From positions 6,172,501-6,236,500 of the forward strand of contig NZ_CP108494.1 of the NCBI RefSeq assembly GCF_041435435.1: a stretch of DNA of 64,000 bases, in the 5' to 3' direction. A program made the position numbers and the translations under genes. This DNA comes from Streptomyces sp. NBC_01241 (GTDB lineage: Bacteria > Actinomycetota > Actinomycetes > Streptomycetales > Streptomycetaceae). Of the stretch, positions 50,490 through 58,878 are shown piece by piece; position 1 is the first letter of the stretch; every line of letters starts with the position of its first letter. The notes under the pieces are model-generated. The model had not been told where the DNA came from. It did no database searches and worked only from the letters and a program-made list of their open reading frames with translations.

Positions 50490-51083
50490 GTGAGCACGAC
50501 ACCACCTGTACTTGCCGCAGAGCTGGCGCAGGCGTGGGCCGACATTCAGCGGTACCACCCCGAGCTGCCCGATCTAGCCGCGCCAGAGTCCCTGATCGGA
50601 GAGTCCTCGTCCGCCTGTGGCGCCGAACTCTCCTTCGAGCGACTGCTTCATGAGGCAGTCCACGGCATCGCCGCCGCGCGAGGTGTCCGCGACACCTCGC
50701 GGGCCGGCCGCTACCACAACCGACGATTCCTCGCGATCGCCGAGGAGCTGGGCCTCGATCACGCCGAGGAGCCCCACCCCAGCAGCGGCTTCTCGCTGGT
50801 CACGCTCAACCCCGAGGCCAAGCGGAGGTACCGCCCGACGATCGAGCGGCTGCAGCGCGCCCTCAAGGCGCATACGGTCGCCACCGCCGCCGACACCAAG
50901 CGTTCTTTCCGCGGACCGGCCGCCCGGCACGGCTCCTCCGGCGGGGGCGTCCGCGTCAAGGCGGTCTGCGACTGCGGACGCAATGTGCGGGTCGTCCCGT
51001 CGGTGCTGGCGCAGGCGCCGATCGTCTGCGGTGGCTGCGGGAAGCCGTTCCGTATCCCCGAAGCGGCGGTCGCGGTGGGGTGA
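50490..51083 (+). CDS. Putative SprT-like zinc metalloprotein
   Basis: A 197-residue protein. Residues about 53-57 are HEAVH, an HExxH zinc-protease motif (RLLHEAVHGIAAARGVRDTS), followed by GRYHNRRFLAIAEELG, where a third ligand is expected, as in SprT/ImmA-like domains. Residues 160-190 form a zinc ribbon: CDCG and CGGCG. This combination suggests a SprT-like DNA-protein-crosslink protease or a related metalloprotein. GTG 50490 is chosen because the preceding frame (from ATG 50409) has non-coding-like third positions, although that ATG has a better ribosome-binding site. From memory it precedes rpsP in other streptomycetes. Confidence 0.65.
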   Translation: MSTTPPVLAAELAQAWADIQRYHPELPDLAAPESLIGESSSACGAELSFERLLHEAVHGIAAARGVRDTSRAGRYHNRRFLAIAEELGLDHAEEPHPSSGFSLVTLNPEAKRRYRPTIERLQRALKAHTVATAADTKRSFRGPAARHGSSGGGVRVKAVCDCGRNVRVVPSVLAQAPIVCGGCGKPFRIPEAAVAVG

Positions 51084-51240
51084 CCCGACGCGGTGTGGCA
51101 CAATGGCTAGCTGTACTCGACAGTCGCACAGGACCCCTCTCTCCTCCGGCTGACGCGTCCATCGGGCACCCGAGTACCGCAACCCCACGTGGCATCTTCG
51201 TTGTGCCCAACCACGTCATAGACCAGGAGACACCACTTCC

Positions 51241-51684
51241 GTGGCAGTCAAGATCAAGCTGAAGCGTCTGGGCAAGATCCGTTCGCCTCACTACCGCATC
51301 GTCGTCGCCGACTCCCGTACCCGCCGTGACGGCCGGGCCATCGAGGAGATCGGCCTGTACCACCCGGTACAGAACCCCTCGCGCATCGAGGTCAACTCGG
51401 AGCGTGCGCAGTACTGGCTGTCCGTCGGCGCCCAGCCGACCGAGCCGGTTCTCGCGATCCTGAAGCTCACCGGTGACTGGCAGGCCCACAAGGGTCTCCC
51501 GGCCCCCGCGCCGCTGCTGCAGCCGGAGCCCAAGGCCGACAAGCGCGCCCTGTTCGAGGCCCTGGCCAAGGACACCGGCGAGGAGTCCAAGGGTGAGGCC
51601 ATCACGCAGAAGGCGAAGAAGTCCGACAAGAAGGCGGACGAGGCTGCTGACGCGGCTGCGTCCACCGAGTCGACCGAGGCCTGA
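51241..51684 (+). CDS. rpsP: 30S ribosomal protein S16
   Basis: A 147-residue ribosomal protein. The N-terminal 80 residues are canonical S16 (AVKIKLKRLGKIRSPHYRIV, SRTRRDGRAIEEIGLYHPV, then SVGAQPTEPVLAIL), and the C-terminus has an actinobacterial Lys/Glu/Ala-rich extension. GTG 51241 is behind CAGGAGA. It opens the rpsP-khpA-rimM-trmD-rplS operon, the usual order in Gram-positive bacteria. Confidence 0.97.
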   Translation: MAVKIKLKRLGKIRSPHYRIVVADSRTRRDGRAIEEIGLYHPVQNPSRIEVNSERAQYWLSVGAQPTEPVLAILKLTGDWQAHKGLPAPAPLLQPEPKADKRALFEALAKDTGEESKGEAITQKAKKSDKKADEAADAAASTESTEA

Positions 51685-51686
51685 GC

Positions 51687-51926
51687 ATGCTCGAGGAGGC
51701 TCTCGAGCACCTCGTGAAGGGCATCGTCGACAACCCTGACGATGTGCAGGTCGCCTCGCGCAACCTGCGCCGTGGTCGCGTGCTGGAGGTCCGGGTCCAC
51801 CCCGACGACCTCGGCAAGGTGATCGGCCGCAACGGTCGTACCGCACGCGCGCTGCGTACCGTCGTGGGCGCCATCGGCGGCCGTGGCATCCGCGTCGACC
51901 TCGTCGACGTGGATCAGGTTCGCTGA
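51687..51926 (+). CDS. khpA: KH-domain RNA-binding protein KhpA
   Basis: A 79-residue single KH-domain protein. The GxxG loop is in LGKVIGRNGRTARALRTVVG (residues 42-61). In other bacteria it pairs with KhpB to bind many transcripts and influence cell shape. It begins two bases after rpsP and ends VDLVDVDQVR. Confidence 0.94.
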   Translation: MLEEALEHLVKGIVDNPDDVQVASRNLRRGRVLEVRVHPDDLGKVIGRNGRTARALRTVVGAIGGRGIRVDLVDVDQVR

Positions 51927-52018
51927 CAGAGTTGAACACCGGCACGGGCCGGGGAGGGCCATGTGCCCACCCCGGCCCGTCGTCGTACTGCAGGGTCGTA
52001 GGACAGGAGAAACACAAG

Positions 52019-52615
52019 GTGCAGTTGGTAGTCGCGCGGATCGGCCGTGCCCACGGCATCAAGGGCGAGGTCACCGTCGAGGTGCGTACGGACGAGCCGG
52101 AGCTGCGGCTCGCGCCCGGGGCCGTACTCGCCACCGAACCGGCCGGCGCCGGACCGCTGACGATCGAGACCGGCCGGGTGCACAGCGGACGGCTGCTGCT
52201 GCGCTTCGAGGGCGTACGCGACCGTACGGCTGCCGAGGCCCTGCGCAACACGCTCCTGATCGCCGAGGTCGATCCGGCGGAACTCCCCGAGGACCCCGAG
52301 GAGTTCTACGACCATCAGCTCATGGACCTCGACGTGGTCCTCGCCGACGGTACCGAGATCGGCCGGATCACCGAGATCACGCATCTGCCGTCCCAGGACC
52401 TCTTCATCGTCGAGCGGCCGGACGGCAGCGAGGTGATGATCCCGTTCGTGGAGGAGATCGTCGCCGAGATCGATCTCGAAGCGCAGCGCGCCGTGATCAC
52501 CCCGCCGCCCGGTCTGATCGACGAGAGCCAGGCTGTGATCGACTCCTCGCGGGACGAAGACCGCGAAGCAGAGGACGACGGGGACGAGGCGCCCGGGGCC
52601 GGGAAGGACGCCTGA
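52019..52615 (+). CDS. rimM: Ribosome maturation factor RimM
   Basis: A 198-residue assembly factor for the 30S head. The N-terminal RimM domain has VARIGRAHGIKGEVTVEVRT and RFEGVRDRTAAEALRN; the PRC-barrel domain follows from EEFYDHQLMDL to IPFVEEIVAEID. The C-terminal 40 residues are acidic. GTG 52019 with GGACAGGAGA upstream. It overlaps trmD by one base. Confidence 0.94.
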   Translation: MQLVVARIGRAHGIKGEVTVEVRTDEPELRLAPGAVLATEPAGAGPLTIETGRVHSGRLLLRFEGVRDRTAAEALRNTLLIAEVDPAELPEDPEEFYDHQLMDLDVVLADGTEIGRITEITHLPSQDLFIVERPDGSEVMIPFVEEIVAEIDLEAQRAVITPPPGLIDESQAVIDSSRDEDREAEDDGDEAPGAGKDA

Positions 52616-53436
52616 TGCGCCTCGACGTCGTCACGATCTTCCCGGAGTACCTGGAGCCGCTGAACGTCTCCCTCGTCGGCAAGGCTCGCGCACGCGGCCG
52701 CCTCGACGTGCACGTGCACGATCTGCGCGACTGGACGTACGACCGGCACAACACGGTCGACGACACCCCGTACGGCGGCGGCCCCGGCATGGTCATGAAG
52801 ACCGAGCCGTGGGGCGAGGCGCTGGACGACGCGCTGGCGGCCGGGTACGAGGCCGGGGCGCACTCCCCGGTGCTCGTGGTACCCACACCCAGCGGCCGCC
52901 CGTTCACCCAGGAGCTCGCCGTCGAGCTCTCCGAGCGGCCGTGGCTGATCTTCACGCCGGCCCGCTACGAGGGCATCGACCGGCGGGTGACGGACGAGTA
53001 CGCGACCCGTATGCCGGTCGTCGAGGTGTCCATCGGGGATTACGTGCTGGCCGGCGGGGAAGCCGCGGTACTGGTGATCACGGAGGCGGTGGCCCGGCTC
53101 CTGCCCGGCGTGCTCGGCAATGCCGAATCACACCGGGACGACTCCTTCGCCCCCGGCGCGATGGCCAATCTGCTGGAGGGGCCCGTCTACACCAAGCCGC
53201 CCGAGTGGCGCGGCAGGGGCATCCCGGACGTCCTGCTCAGCGGGCACCACGGGAAGATCGCGCGCTGGCGGCGGGACGAGGCGTTCCGTCGCACCGCCCT
53301 CAACCGGCCCGATCTGATCGAGCGCTGCGAGGCGAGCGCCTTCGACAAGAAGGACCGCGAGATCCTCTCCATCCTCGGCTGGTCACCGGAGCCCAAGGGC
53401 CGATTTTGGCGCAGGCCCGAGGCCGTGGAAGAATAG
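52615..53436 (+). CDS. trmD: tRNA (guanine37-N1)-methyltransferase
   Basis: A 273-residue SPOUT-class enzyme methylating G37 of several tRNAs. It starts MRLDVVTIFPEYLEPLNVSL, has DDTPYGGGPGMVMK, ICGRYEG-like FTPARYEGIDRRV and the trefoil-knot SAM site EVSIGDYVLAGGEAAVLV around residue 139-156, then an insert ending in KKDREILSILGW. The ATG overlaps the rimM stop (TGATG). It is essential in most bacteria. Confidence 0.96.
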   Translation: MRLDVVTIFPEYLEPLNVSLVGKARARGRLDVHVHDLRDWTYDRHNTVDDTPYGGGPGMVMKTEPWGEALDDALAAGYEAGAHSPVLVVPTPSGRPFTQELAVELSERPWLIFTPARYEGIDRRVTDEYATRMPVVEVSIGDYVLAGGEAAVLVITEAVARLLPGVLGNAESHRDDSFAPGAMANLLEGPVYTKPPEWRGRGIPDVLLSGHHGKIARWRRDEAFRRTALNRPDLIERCEASAFDKKDREILSILGWSPEPKGRFWRRPEAVEE

Positions 53437-53494
53437 GCCGCTGCTGTCCGTCCGACGTGCGCCCCTGCCACAGGGGGAAAGCGACCGTTGTGTT

Positions 53495-53510
53495 CCCCAT
53501 GGACATGGGG
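53495..53510. other. 16-base near-palindrome between trmD and rplS
   Basis: CCCCATG (53495-53501) and CATGGGG (53504-53510) are exact reverse complements with two bases between. Either a weak terminator or a leader element of rplS, which lies 92 bases downstream. Confidence 0.4.
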
Positions 53511-53601
53511 ATGGTCCCGACGCCCGCCCGACGTGATCAGCACCCCGAATTCATCACTCTCCCGTCGATGACCTGTGGCATCGGCGAAGAAAGCAGACAA
53601 C

Positions 53602-53952
53602 ATGGCTTCCCTGCTCGATGGCGTCAACGCCGCCTCGCTGCGTACCGACGTCCCGGCCTTCCGCCCCGGCGACACCGTCAACGTCCACGTGCGAGTGATC
53701 GAGGGCAACCGCTCCCGTATCCAGCAGTTCAAGGGCGTAGTCATCCGCCGCCAGGGCTCGGGTGTCAGCGAGACCTTCACGGTCCGCAAGGTCTCCTTCA
53801 GCGTCGGCGTCGAGCGCACCTTCCCGGTGCACAGCCCGATCTTCGAGAAGATCGAGCTCGTCACCCGCGGTGACGTCCGTCGCGCCAAGCTGTACTACCT
53901 CCGTGAGCTGCGCGGCAAGGCCGCGAAGATCAAGGAGAAGCGCGACAACTGA
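53602..53952 (+). CDS. rplS: 50S ribosomal protein L19
   Basis: A 116-residue ribosomal protein: SLLDGVNAASLRTDVPAFRP at the N-terminus, IEGNRSRIQQFKGVVIRRQG, FTVRKVSFSVGVERTFPVHS, and ending REKRDN-like KIKEKRDN. ATG 53602 matches the family start; an in-frame GTG at 53575 would add a lysine-rich extension that relatives lack. It ends the S16 operon just before the signal peptidase cluster. Confidence 0.95.
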   Translation: MASLLDGVNAASLRTDVPAFRPGDTVNVHVRVIEGNRSRIQQFKGVVIRRQGSGVSETFTVRKVSFSVGVERTFPVHSPIFEKIELVTRGDVRRAKLYYLRELRGKAAKIKEKRDN

Positions 53953-53997
53953 GCTGACTCCCAGGTCCACAGGACGGCCGGATAAGCTCTGGCTCCG

Positions 53998-54768
53998 ATG
54001 GACACGGAAGCCAAGCCCACGGAGCGCGACCGCTCCTTCGCACCCGCAGCAGGGTCGGAGGAGGGGTCGCGCTTCTCGCGTATCCCGGACCGGCTGACCG
54101 CTTCGATGTCATGGCGGCGGACCGCCGCGCTCGGTGCCGTCTGCTCGGTCTTCGTGCTGATCGTCAGCGCCTTCGTGGTGCAGCCCTTCCTGATTCCCAG
54201 CGGCTCGATGGAGCCCACCCTGCGGGTGGGGGACCGGGTGCTGGTGAACAAGTTGGCGTACCGTTTCGGCTCTGTACCGCGGCGCGGCGATGTCGTGGTA
54301 TTCGACGGCACCGGTTCCTTTGTGCAGGAGCCGCCCCGGGAGAATCCCGTCACCGGGCTGCTGCACGGTGCGGCAGCGTCCCTGGGCCTGGCGGAGCCCG
54401 CCGAGACGGACTACGTGAAGCGGGTGGTGGGCGTGGGGGGCGACCGGGTGGTCTGCTGCGACAAGCGGGGACGGGTCGAGGTGAACGGCAGCCCGGCCGA
54501 CGAGGACTACCTGTATCCGGGCGATGCGCCGTCCGGGGTGCGCTTCGACATCGTCGTCCCCGACGGCACGCTGTGGATGATGGGCGACCACCGCAGCAAT
54601 TCCCGCGACTCGCGCGACCACCTGGGAGAGCCGGGTGGTGGCATGGTCCCGGTCGACATGGTGATCGGCAGGGTGGACTGGATCGGCTGGCCGCTGGGCC
54701 GGCTGGGCTCGCTGCCGGACAGCACGGCCTTCGCCGGTCCACGGGTGCCGGGCGGGGCCCATGGGTAG
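53998..54768 (+). CDS. sipW: Type I signal peptidase (first of four)
   Basis: A 256-residue membrane serine protease that cleaves secretory signal peptides. After a soluble N-tail, one membrane segment RTAALGAVCSVFVLIVSAF leads into the catalytic Ser in PFLIPSGSMEPTLRVGDRVL. The catalytic Lys is in ETDYVKRVVGVGGD, followed by LWMMGDHRSNSRDSRDHLG. The four-gene cluster sipWXYZ is characteristic of Streptomyces, where different enzymes serve different secreted proteins. Its end overlaps the next gene by eight bases. Confidence 0.93.
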   Translation: MDTEAKPTERDRSFAPAAGSEEGSRFSRIPDRLTASMSWRRTAALGAVCSVFVLIVSAFVVQPFLIPSGSMEPTLRVGDRVLVNKLAYRFGSVPRRGDVVVFDGTGSFVQEPPRENPVTGLLHGAAASLGLAEPAETDYVKRVVGVGGDRVVCCDKRGRVEVNGSPADEDYLYPGDAPSGVRFDIVVPDGTLWMMGDHRSNSRDSRDHLGEPGGGMVPVDMVIGRVDWIGWPLGRLGSLPDSTAFAGPRVPGGAHG

Positions 54769-55786
54769 CCGACGGCGGGGGCAGGGCGGAGACGATCCGG
54801 AGATACCGCCGCCGTCCGGCGCCGGGCCGGCGCCCGCGCGCTCGCTGCCGACCAGGGCGGAGCGGCGCAAGCTCGCCCGCAAGGTCAAGCGGCGGCGGCG
54901 CGGGTCGGCCGTCCGGGAGATCCCCGTTCTCATCGTCGTGGCGCTGCTGATCGCGCTCGTCCTCAAGACCTTCCTGGTGCAGGCCTTCGTGATCCCGTCC
55001 GGATCGATGGAGCAGACCATCCGGATCGGCGACCGGGTGCTCGTGGACAAACTGACGCCCTGGTTCGGATCGAGGCCCCAGCGCGGCGACGTCGTCGTCT
55101 TCAATGACCCGGGCCACTGGCTCAAGCAGGAGAACACCGTCAAGAAGGACCCGCCCGTCGTCGTCAAGCAGGCGAAGGAAGCGCTGACCTTCATCGGGCT
55201 GCTGCCGTCGGACAACGAGCAGGATCTGATCAAGCGGGTGGTCGCGGTCGGCGGCGACACGGTGAAGTGCTGCGACAAGAACGGCCGGATCACCGTCAAC
55301 GGCGTACCGCTCGACGAGCCCTATCTCTATCCCGGCAATCCGCCCTCCCTCATCAAATTCGAGGTAAAGGTTCCGGCCGGACGGATCTTCGTGATGGGCG
55401 ACCACCGGTCGGATTCGGCCGATTCGCGCTACCACCTGGACGAGCCGGGACACGGCACGGTTTCCGAGGACGAGGTCGTGGGACGTGCTGTCGTCATCGC
55501 CTGGCCCTTCGGGCACTGGCGAAAACTGGAGGAAACGGCAACTTTCGACTCGGTCCCTGACGCGCGCGCCGGGACGGCTGCTGCCTCGGGCCCGTCGAAT
55601 AGTGTGGTGTCCAAGGATCCCAACGGAATGATCCCTCTCCCGACCCCTGCGGAACTCCCGCTCGTTATGGGAGTGGTGGGCCTGCACCGGCTAGGGCGCA
55701 GGCGGTGGCACGGAGTAAGGAGTGGATGTGGGGGATTTGGCGGTCGGCGCACGATCCGGATACGAGGAACCCGAGGACCGGCCTGA
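54761..55786 (+). CDS. sipX: Type I signal peptidase (second of four)
   Basis: A 341-residue signal peptidase. A basic cytoplasmic N-tail ends in RKLARKVKRRRRGSAVREIP, then the membrane segment LIVVALLIALVLKTFLVQA. The catalytic Ser is in VIPSGSMEQTIRIGDRV and Lys in EQDLIKRVVAVGGDTV, with GDHRSDSADSRYHL later. A C-terminal hydrophobic PAELPLVMGVVGLHRLGRR could be a second membrane anchor. It overlaps sipW by 8 bases and sipY by 65, so the genes are translationally entangled. Confidence 0.93.
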   Translation: MGSRRRGQGGDDPEIPPPSGAGPAPARSLPTRAERRKLARKVKRRRRGSAVREIPVLIVVALLIALVLKTFLVQAFVIPSGSMEQTIRIGDRVLVDKLTPWFGSRPQRGDVVVFNDPGHWLKQENTVKKDPPVVVKQAKEALTFIGLLPSDNEQDLIKRVVAVGGDTVKCCDKNGRITVNGVPLDEPYLYPGNPPSLIKFEVKVPAGRIFVMGDHRSDSADSRYHLDEPGHGTVSEDEVVGRAVVIAWPFGHWRKLEETATFDSVPDARAGTAAASGPSNSVVSKDPNGMIPLPTPAELPLVMGVVGLHRLGRRRWHGVRSGCGGFGGRRTIRIRGTRGPA

Positions 55787-56633
55787 CAATCCGGAGAATG
55801 TCGAGTCCGCCGGGGCGACGGACCGCGCGGAGGGTGACGGCGACTCTCCGGACGACGGTGGTACGGCCCAGAGGAAGCCGCGCTCCTTCTGGAAGGAGCT
55901 GCCTCTGCTCATCGGCATCGCGCTGGTTCTCGCGCTGCTGATCAAGACGTTTCTGGTACAGGCGTTCTCGATCCCCTCGGACTCGATGCAGAACACGCTC
56001 CAGCGGGGCGACCGGGTGCTGGTCGACAAGCTGACCCCGTGGTTCGGTGCGGAGCCCAAGCGCGGCGAGGTCGTGGTCTTCCACGACCCGGGCGGCTGGC
56101 TGGAGAACACCCAGGCGGCCAATCCCAATGTGGTGCAGAAGTTCCTCAGCTTCATCGGACTGATGCCGTCCGCCGAGGAGAAGGACCTGATCAAGCGGGT
56201 CATCGCGGTCGGCGGCGACACAGTGGAGTGCAAGAAGGACGGCCCTGTCGTCGTCAATGGCAAGGCCCTGGACGACAAGTCGTTCATCTTCCCGGGGAAC
56301 ACCCCCTGCAACGACGAGCCGTTCGGCCCGATCCAGGTTCCCAAGGGCCGGATCTGGGTGATGGGCGACCACCGCCAGAACTCCCTCGACTCCCGCTATC
56401 ACCAGGCGCTCCCGGGTGGCGGCACGGTCTCCGACGACGAGGTCGTCGGCCGTGCCATCGTCGTGGCCTGGCCGATCAACCGCTGGTCGACCCTGCCCGT
56501 CCCGAAGACCTTCGACCAGCCGGGGATCAACGCGGCGATGGGCCTGGCCCCCGGAGCACTCGGCGTGGCCGGTGCGCTGCCCATCGTGCTGTGGCGTCGC
56601 AGGAAGCTGACCAGCGGGCGTACCGCCGGGTAG
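55722..56633 (+). CDS. sipY: Type I signal peptidase (third of four)
   Basis: A 303-residue signal peptidase. A long acidic N-tail is followed by LLIGIALVLALLIKTFLVQA. The catalytic Ser is in SIPSDSMQNTLQRGDRVLVD (here DSM instead of GSM), Lys in EKDLIKRVIAVGGDTVE, and GDHRQNSLDSRYH follows. A C-terminal membrane anchor GLAPGALGVAGALPIVLW precedes a basic end. GTG 55722 lies behind GGAGTAAGGAG. The start is inside the sipX gene. Confidence 0.92.
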   Translation: MDVGDLAVGARSGYEEPEDRPDNPENVESAGATDRAEGDGDSPDDGGTAQRKPRSFWKELPLLIGIALVLALLIKTFLVQAFSIPSDSMQNTLQRGDRVLVDKLTPWFGAEPKRGEVVVFHDPGGWLENTQAANPNVVQKFLSFIGLMPSAEEKDLIKRVIAVGGDTVECKKDGPVVVNGKALDDKSFIFPGNTPCNDEPFGPIQVPKGRIWVMGDHRQNSLDSRYHQALPGGGTVSDDEVVGRAIVVAWPINRWSTLPVPKTFDQPGINAAMGLAPGALGVAGALPIVLWRRRKLTSGRTAG

Positions 56634-56683
56634 TGTGCCGACTCGGATCAGCGGTTGTCGATCTCCGAGGTGGTGGCGCTGGG

Positions 56684-57436
56684 ATGAGTGCAATAGGACG
56701 TACAGGTGACGGCCACGGCCGGCTCGGCAGCATGTTGTCGGGGCTGGCCGTGGCCGTCGGCTGTGTGCTCTTTCTCGGAGGGTTCGTCTGGGGGGCCGTG
56801 GTGTACCGGCCCTACACGGTGCCCACCGGGTCGATGACACCGACGGTGCATGCCGGTGACCGGGTACTCGCCGAGCGGATCGACGGCAGTGAGGTGCACC
56901 GCGGCGACGTGGTGGTCTTTACCGATCCGGCGTGGGGTGACATACCCATGGTGAAGCGGGTCGTCGGGACCGGCGGCGACACGATCGCCTGTTGCGACAA
57001 GGGCCGGCTCACGATCAACGGCAAACGCGTTGAGGAACCGTATCTGCAGACCGAGGGGCTCGCCTCCCTGAAGAACTTCACTGCGGATGTGCCCAAGGGG
57101 CAGCTCTTCCTGCTCGGTGACGAGCGCAGTTCATCGTTGGACTCCCGGGTCCATCTGAAGGACCCGGGGCAGGGTTCCGTGCCGCGCAGCGCGGTGCGGG
57201 CCCGGGTGGACGCCATCGCCTGGCCGATGAACGGCATGGTCGGGCGGCCGCCGGCCTTCGCGTCCTTCCCGGGCGGGGTGTCGTCGCCCGGGCCGTTGCG
57301 GCTGCAGCTCGGCGCCATGGCGGCCGGTGTGGTGCTTATCCTCGGCGGTGCCGCGTACGGCCCGATCGCGGCGCGGTCCGCGCGATCGGACCGCAGGCGG
57401 GACAAGCGGGAAAGGGCGACGGCCGGTGCACACTGA
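56684..57436 (+). CDS. sipZ: Type I signal peptidase (fourth of four)
   Basis: A 250-residue signal peptidase with an N-terminal membrane segment MLSGLAVAVGCVLFLGGFVW. The catalytic Ser is in YTVPTGSMTPTVHAGDRVLA, Lys in IPMVKRVVGTGGDTI, and FLLGDERSSSLDSRVHLK follows. A C-terminal membrane segment LGAMAAGVVLILGGAAYGP leads to a strongly basic end. ATG 56684 has only a weak ribosome-binding site. Its end overlaps the Nudix gene by 11 bases. Confidence 0.92.
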   Translation: MSAIGRTGDGHGRLGSMLSGLAVAVGCVLFLGGFVWGAVVYRPYTVPTGSMTPTVHAGDRVLAERIDGSEVHRGDVVVFTDPAWGDIPMVKRVVGTGGDTIACCDKGRLTINGKRVEEPYLQTEGLASLKNFTADVPKGQLFLLGDERSSSLDSRVHLKDPGQGSVPRSAVRARVDAIAWPMNGMVGRPPAFASFPGGVSSPGPLRLQLGAMAAGVVLILGGAAYGPIAARSARSDRRRDKRERATAGAH

Positions 57437-57914
57437 GCAGCGGAAGGTCGCCCGGGTGGTACTCCTGGACCCCGACGACCGCATTCTCCTGATACACGGG
57501 TTCGAACCGGAGGACCCCCGGAGCACCTGGTGGTTCACCCCCGGTGGCGGCCTGGAGGGCGCGGAGACCCGGGAACAGGCCGCGCTGCGCGAGCTCGCCG
57601 AGGAGACCGGGATCACCGATGTCGAGCTGGGCCCGCTGCTCTGGCAGCGGCTGTGCTCGTTCCCGTTCGACGGGCGCCGCTGGAACCAGGACGAGTGGTA
57701 CTTCCTGGCACGCACGACGCGGACCGCCACCGACACCAGCGGAATGACCGGGCTGGAGCAGCGCAGCGTCGCAGGTCTGAGGTGGTGGACCTCCGCCGAA
57801 CTGTCGGCGGCGCGTGAGACGGTGTATCCGACCAGGCTCGCCGAGTTGCTGCGGACGCTGCTCGACGAGGGTCCTCCGTGTACGCCAATGGTTCTGGCCC
57901 CCGAAATCGCCTAA
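57426..57914 (+). CDS. Nudix hydrolase
   Basis: A 162-residue pyrophosphohydrolase. The Nudix box is GGGLEGAETREQAALRELAE with EETGI following, at about residues 42-65. Upstream VLLDPDDRILLIHGFEPED and downstream WQRLCSFPFDGRRWNQDEWY complete the fold. The substrate is unknown; damaged nucleotides or nucleotide sugars are typical. GTG 57426 overlaps the end of sipZ by 11 bases, so it belongs to that operon. Confidence 0.88.
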   Translation: MHTEQRKVARVVLLDPDDRILLIHGFEPEDPRSTWWFTPGGGLEGAETREQAALRELAEETGITDVELGPLLWQRLCSFPFDGRRWNQDEWYFLARTTRTATDTSGMTGLEQRSVAGLRWWTSAELSAARETVYPTRLAELLRTLLDEGPPCTPMVLAPEIA

Positions 57915-57978
57915 GCGCCCGGGGACACCGGGGCCTGGCGCACAATGGGGGCACGCACGGCTGAAGGGGAACATGCCA

Positions 57979-58287
57979 ATGAGCGCCGAGGACCTCGAAA
58001 AGTACGAGACCGAGATGGAGCTGAAGCTCTACCGGGAGTACCGAGATGTCGTCGGTCTGTTCAAATATGTGATCGAGACCGAACGGCGCTTCTACCTCAC
58101 CAACGACTACGAGATGCAGGTGCACTCGGTCCAGGGCGAGGTGTTTTTCGAAGTATCCATGGCGGACGCCTGGGTCTGGGACATGTACCGGCCCGCACGC
58201 TTCGTCAAGCAGGTACGCGTGTTGACGTTCAAGGACGTCAACATCGAGGAGCTCAACAAGAGCGATCTCGAACTTCCGGGCGGCTGA
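57979..58287 (+). CDS. DUF2469 family protein
   Basis: A 102-residue protein, MSAEDLEKYETEMELKLYRE at the start and ending NIEELNKSDLELPGG. The sequence YRDVVGLFKYVIETERRFYL and VFFEVSMADAWVWDMYRPAR is extremely conserved in actinobacteria by memory. The function is unknown; its near-invariance suggests a core role. ATG 57979, eight bases after AGGGGA, is chosen over ATG 57973, which is too close to the ribosome-binding site. Confidence 0.92.
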   Translation: MSAEDLEKYETEMELKLYREYRDVVGLFKYVIETERRFYLTNDYEMQVHSVQGEVFFEVSMADAWVWDMYRPARFVKQVRVLTFKDVNIEELNKSDLELPGG

Positions 58288-58390
58288 GCCCGCTCTCCGA
58301 GGGAGACCCAGGGGGCATCCGCGGAGGATTCGAGGGAAGACCCGAAGGGGATCGCTCGTCGCCTCCGGAGGACTGCCCCCACCTTCGGGT

Positions 58391-58411
58391 GATCCCCGGC
58401 TTCGGGGGATC
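58391..58411 (+). terminator. Stem-loop after DUF2469 gene
   Basis: GATCCCC (58391-58397) and GGGGATC (58405-58411) pair around GGCTTCG; just before it, CACC-TTCG-GGTG (58380-58391) forms a small tetraloop hairpin. Together they probably end the upstream operon. Confidence 0.55.
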
Positions 58412-58435
58412 GATTCCCACCTCCGAGTGGCCGAG

Positions 58436-58472
58436 TTGTCCACAATCCACGAGTTGTCCACCAAGATCCACA
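58436..58472 (+). promoter_or_regulatory. DnaA-box-like cluster upstream of yraN
   Basis: TTGTCCACA (58436-58444) is a perfect Streptomyces DnaA box, and TTGTCCACC (58454-58462) is one mismatch away, 18 bases on in the same orientation. A weaker AGATCCACA (58464-58472) follows. They lie 47-83 bases before yraN, within the promoter region of yraN-comM-dprA. Confidence 0.6.
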
Positions 58473-58518
58473 AGCCGGGGCCGAACGCGTCAGAGTCGGT
58501 CCCGGAGGTGGTGCCGAT

Positions 58519-58878
58519 ATGAACGCACGGGGGGCACTCGGGCGGTTCGGCGAGGATCTGGCGGCGCGACTGCTGACCGAAGCAGGCATGTCCGTACTGG
58601 AACGGAACTGGCGCTGTCGTGCCGGTGAGATCGACATCGTCGCGTTGGACGGCGACGCACTCGTGGTCTGCGAGGTGAAGACCCGCAGGTCGGGTGCCTT
58701 CGAACACCCGATGGCGGCGGTCACCCCGGTCAAGGCGGATCGGCTGCGACGGCTGGCCGGGATCTGGCTCCACCGGCACGGCGGCCCGCCGCCCGGCGGC
58801 GTCAGGATCGACCTGGTCGGCGTGGTGCTGCCCAGGCGTGGAGCGCCCGTCGTCGAGCATGCGCGCGGGGTGGCCTGA
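58519..58878 (+). CDS. yraN: YraN (UPF0102) endonuclease-fold protein
   Basis: A 119-residue protein with a Holliday-junction-resolvase-like fold. Visible is GRFGEDLAARLLTEAGMSVL, then RAGEIDIVALDGDALVVCEV with the acidic catalytic pattern E-x-D...E-x-K (VCEVKTRRSGAFEHP). The role is unclear, possibly DNA processing, and it is usually found beside comM and dprA, as here. The ATG overlaps none of its predecessor; the comM start overlaps its stop by one base. Confidence 0.88.
   Translation: MNARGALGRFGEDLAARLLTEAGMSVLERNWRCRAGEIDIVALDGDALVVCEVKTRRSGAFEHPMAAVTPVKADRLRRLAGIWLHRHGGPPPGGVRIDLVGVVLPRRGAPVVEHARGVA

Noticed and set aside
58436..58472. Origin of replication
   Set aside because: oriC in Streptomyces lies between dnaA and dnaN with about 19 boxes; three sites here are far too few.
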